From the NCBI RefSeq assembly GCF_022267535.1, contig NZ_JAHNZV010000024.1, forward strand, positions 1 through 35,711: a DNA stretch of 35,711 nt. The letters run 5' to 3'. Positions 34,690-35,711 of the stretch are shown here, piece by piece; the stretch's first letter is position 1; the number at the start of each line of letters is the position of its first letter. The position numbers were made by a program, and so were the translations under genes. The stretch is from Psychromonas antarctica (GTDB lineage Bacteria > Pseudomonadota > Gammaproteobacteria > Enterobacterales > Psychromonadaceae). Below the pieces are notes generated by a model. That model searched no databases, had not been told where the DNA came from, and worked only from the letters and a program-made list of their open reading frames with translations.

Positions 34690-34830
34690 ATTAGTAATCC
34701 CTTGTTTTAAATAAAAAATACATATTAATCCAACTTATATCATTGCCAAAAAAATAGCCTTATTTAGACATGGTGAAATAAATGTTAATTTTTAACTTTT
34801 TTATTTAAGAATTACAAAATATAGAGTGAA

Positions 34831-34934
34831 ATTTAACGCCAGCAATAAACGGCGCTAGGTTTGGCGACGATTTTGCGGCTTTTGTGTTTTGCAAAATAGA
34901 CGACAAACCGTAAAGCGTCCGATTTGATTGCCTT
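34831..34934 (-). repeat. attC site interrupted by a group II intron
   Basis: The plus-strand left end is ATTTAACGCCAGCAAT, which on the other strand ends GGCGTTAAAT, a perfect GTTRRRY. A strong inner stem pairs GGTTTGGCGACGATTTTGC with GCAAAATAGACGACAAACC (16 of 19 positions). The outer arms GCAAT, CGG and CGCT pair with AGCG, TCCG and ATTGC, with an unpaired base between GG and CG as in the 33722 site. After GATTGCCTT the expected closing box (GTTA...) is replaced by intron sequence, so the site is split. Confidence 0.75.
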
Positions 34935-35711
34935 GTGTACGCCCAGCATGGGCATGAACTAATGAGGTGAAAGTCCTCTGTAGGAAGATCACCGTTTAAT
35001 AAAATATTTATTATTAAACGCTAACTACTAGCGAATGGCAAGGGCTTATCCGCGAGGATTGGTCCGGAGGATTGCTCTGGAGGAAGCCGCTAGCCCTCCC
35101 CATCAATAAACAAGGCGAACTGATGAACAAGAACATCATATGAGGCGTAGGCTAGAGGTGAGTTGGCACAAGATGACGAAACCGCGTGATCTAATGGCCA
35201 CCGTAAATGATGCAGCAGTGCAAAGAAAGTACATGTCCTTATCTGGGGAGATCTGCTTAACACGCGATCGGTAACTTAACCAGTCAGGCACTGGGTTATA
35301 ACTGTCTTGGCTTTTCAGAATCATCAACTGGAAAGAGCGAAACCGATGAAAACCGATAGCGCATGACTGGGCAACTAGGCATGTGAGTAAGCAGAAGTCA
35401 GCAGACGGCATACTAGCCAAACGCCCATCGTAATGGTTGGGACACTGTGAAGGCCTGAACATCTAAACCATAGGAGATACCATATTGAACTTGAAACACA
35501 ATAAATTACCATGTTGTGATAGTGCTCCTCAGCGTTCAGATATGAACAATACCTTAAATGAATATTCACTAATGACACAAATGCTCAGTGATCAAAACAT
35601 GAGAGCTGCATGGAAACATGTTAAAGCCAACAAAGGTGCTCCCGGTATTGATAACATGAGCATTGAGGAGTTTGAACCTTTTGCCTTAGCACATTGGCAA
35701 GGGATCAAAGC
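34935..35711 (+). mobile_element. Group II intron, 5' part (continues past the right edge)
   Basis: The element begins near GTGTACGCCCAGCATGGGC (34935), compatible with the GUGYG-type 5' end of bacterial group II introns. It contains about 550 nt of structured sequence (for example GAGGTGAAAGTCCTC and repeated stems) before an intron-encoded reverse transcriptase. It lies on the plus strand, opposite to the cassette genes, inside an attC site; this is how group IIC-attC introns are known to insert. The 3' half, with domains V and VI, is outside the window. The exact 5' boundary is inferred, and subclass IIC is not proven. Confidence 0.8.
35485..35711 (+). CDS. ltrA: Group II intron reverse transcriptase/maturase, N-terminal fragment
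   Basis: The frame opens at a TTG (35485) with AGGAG 8 bases upstream and stays open to the window edge (75 codons). It reads NLKHNKLPCC near the start and then LMTQMLSDQNMRAAWKHVKA and NKGAPGIDNMSIEEF, the well-known RT-0/RT-1 opening of bacterial group II intron proteins, which splice their own intron and reverse transcribe it into new sites. In-frame ATG codons occur later (near 35542 and 35572) and could be the real start; the ribosome-binding site favours the TTG. The catalytic YADD motif lies beyond the edge. Confidence 0.85.
   Translation, partial: MNLKHNKLPCCDSAPQRSDMNNTLNEYSLMTQMLSDQNMRAAWKHVKANKGAPGIDNMSIEEFEPFALAHWQGIK

Noticed and set aside
34931-34945. Exact exon/intron boundary and a TTGTT target for the intron
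   Set aside because: Not claimed as certain: GTGTACGCCC is a plausible 5' end, but without the 3' exon the boundary could shift by a few bases.
35136-35578. Minus-strand frames of 108 and 67 codons at the right edge
   Set aside because: They lie in the structured RNA part of the group II intron, antisense to its reverse transcriptase, and show no protein-like features.

Overview
The window looks like the chromosome of a marine, probably cold-adapted gammaproteobacterium of the Psychromonas / Moritella / Vibrio / Shewanella sphere. I infer this from the AT-rich sequence, gammaproteobacterial-type core proteins (YhiN, L31, PriA, MgtE, the Deo enzymes), a GlyGly-CTERM secreted nuclease, and integron and IS256/IS91 debris typical of marine relatives. 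The genus (Psychromonas is my best guess) was not verified.

Layout. 1-574: the end of an IS256-family element inserted in an integron integrase gene, of which only the C-terminal half remains. 922-4233, all minus: yhiN flavoprotein, rpmE (L31), and a zinc-ribbon protein of unknown function. 4475-6382: a chemoreceptor. 6961-14777: talB, nupC, deoC, deoB, deoD, deoA, a membrane/acyltransferase-like gene and cdd. 15062-18219: xapX, tkt, udp. 18432-20659: an unrecognised gene, and mgtE on the other strand. 21644-29312: a nucleic-acid scavenging cluster (5'-nucleotidase lipoprotein, porin, secreted GlyGly-CTERM nuclease, endonuclease I lipoprotein). 29534-31765: priA. 31766-35711: an accessory zone with an IS91-family pseudogene, two integron-type gene cassettes (a RelBE/Phd-type toxin-antitoxin and a Tae4-Tai4 type VI amidase effector/immunity pair) bounded by attC-like sites, and the 5' part of a group II intron lying in the third attC.

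How the genes fit together. The middle of the window reads as one catabolic programme. Secreted nucleases cut extracellular DNA/RNA, the 5'-nucleotidase releases nucleosides, a porin and NupC import them, and Cdd, Udp, DeoA and DeoD release pentose-1-phosphates. DeoB and DeoC convert these to acetaldehyde and glyceraldehyde-3-phosphate, while transketolase and transaldolase absorb ribose-5-phosphate.

Main discovery. Four promoters (ahead of the chemoreceptor, talB, xapX and the 5'-nucleotidase) share one architecture with almost invariant spacing. It consists of a 19-bp box AACAACATATTTTGTTAAC, a CRP-like site centred 51-52 bp downstream, and a -10-like hexamer TAAACT/TACACT starting exactly 29.5 bp after the CRP centre. 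This predicts CRP class II promoters co-controlled by an unidentified regulator bound near -92, and makes the chemoreceptor a candidate nucleoside/nucleotide sensor. The second discovery is a Tae4-Tai4 pair carried as an integron cassette.
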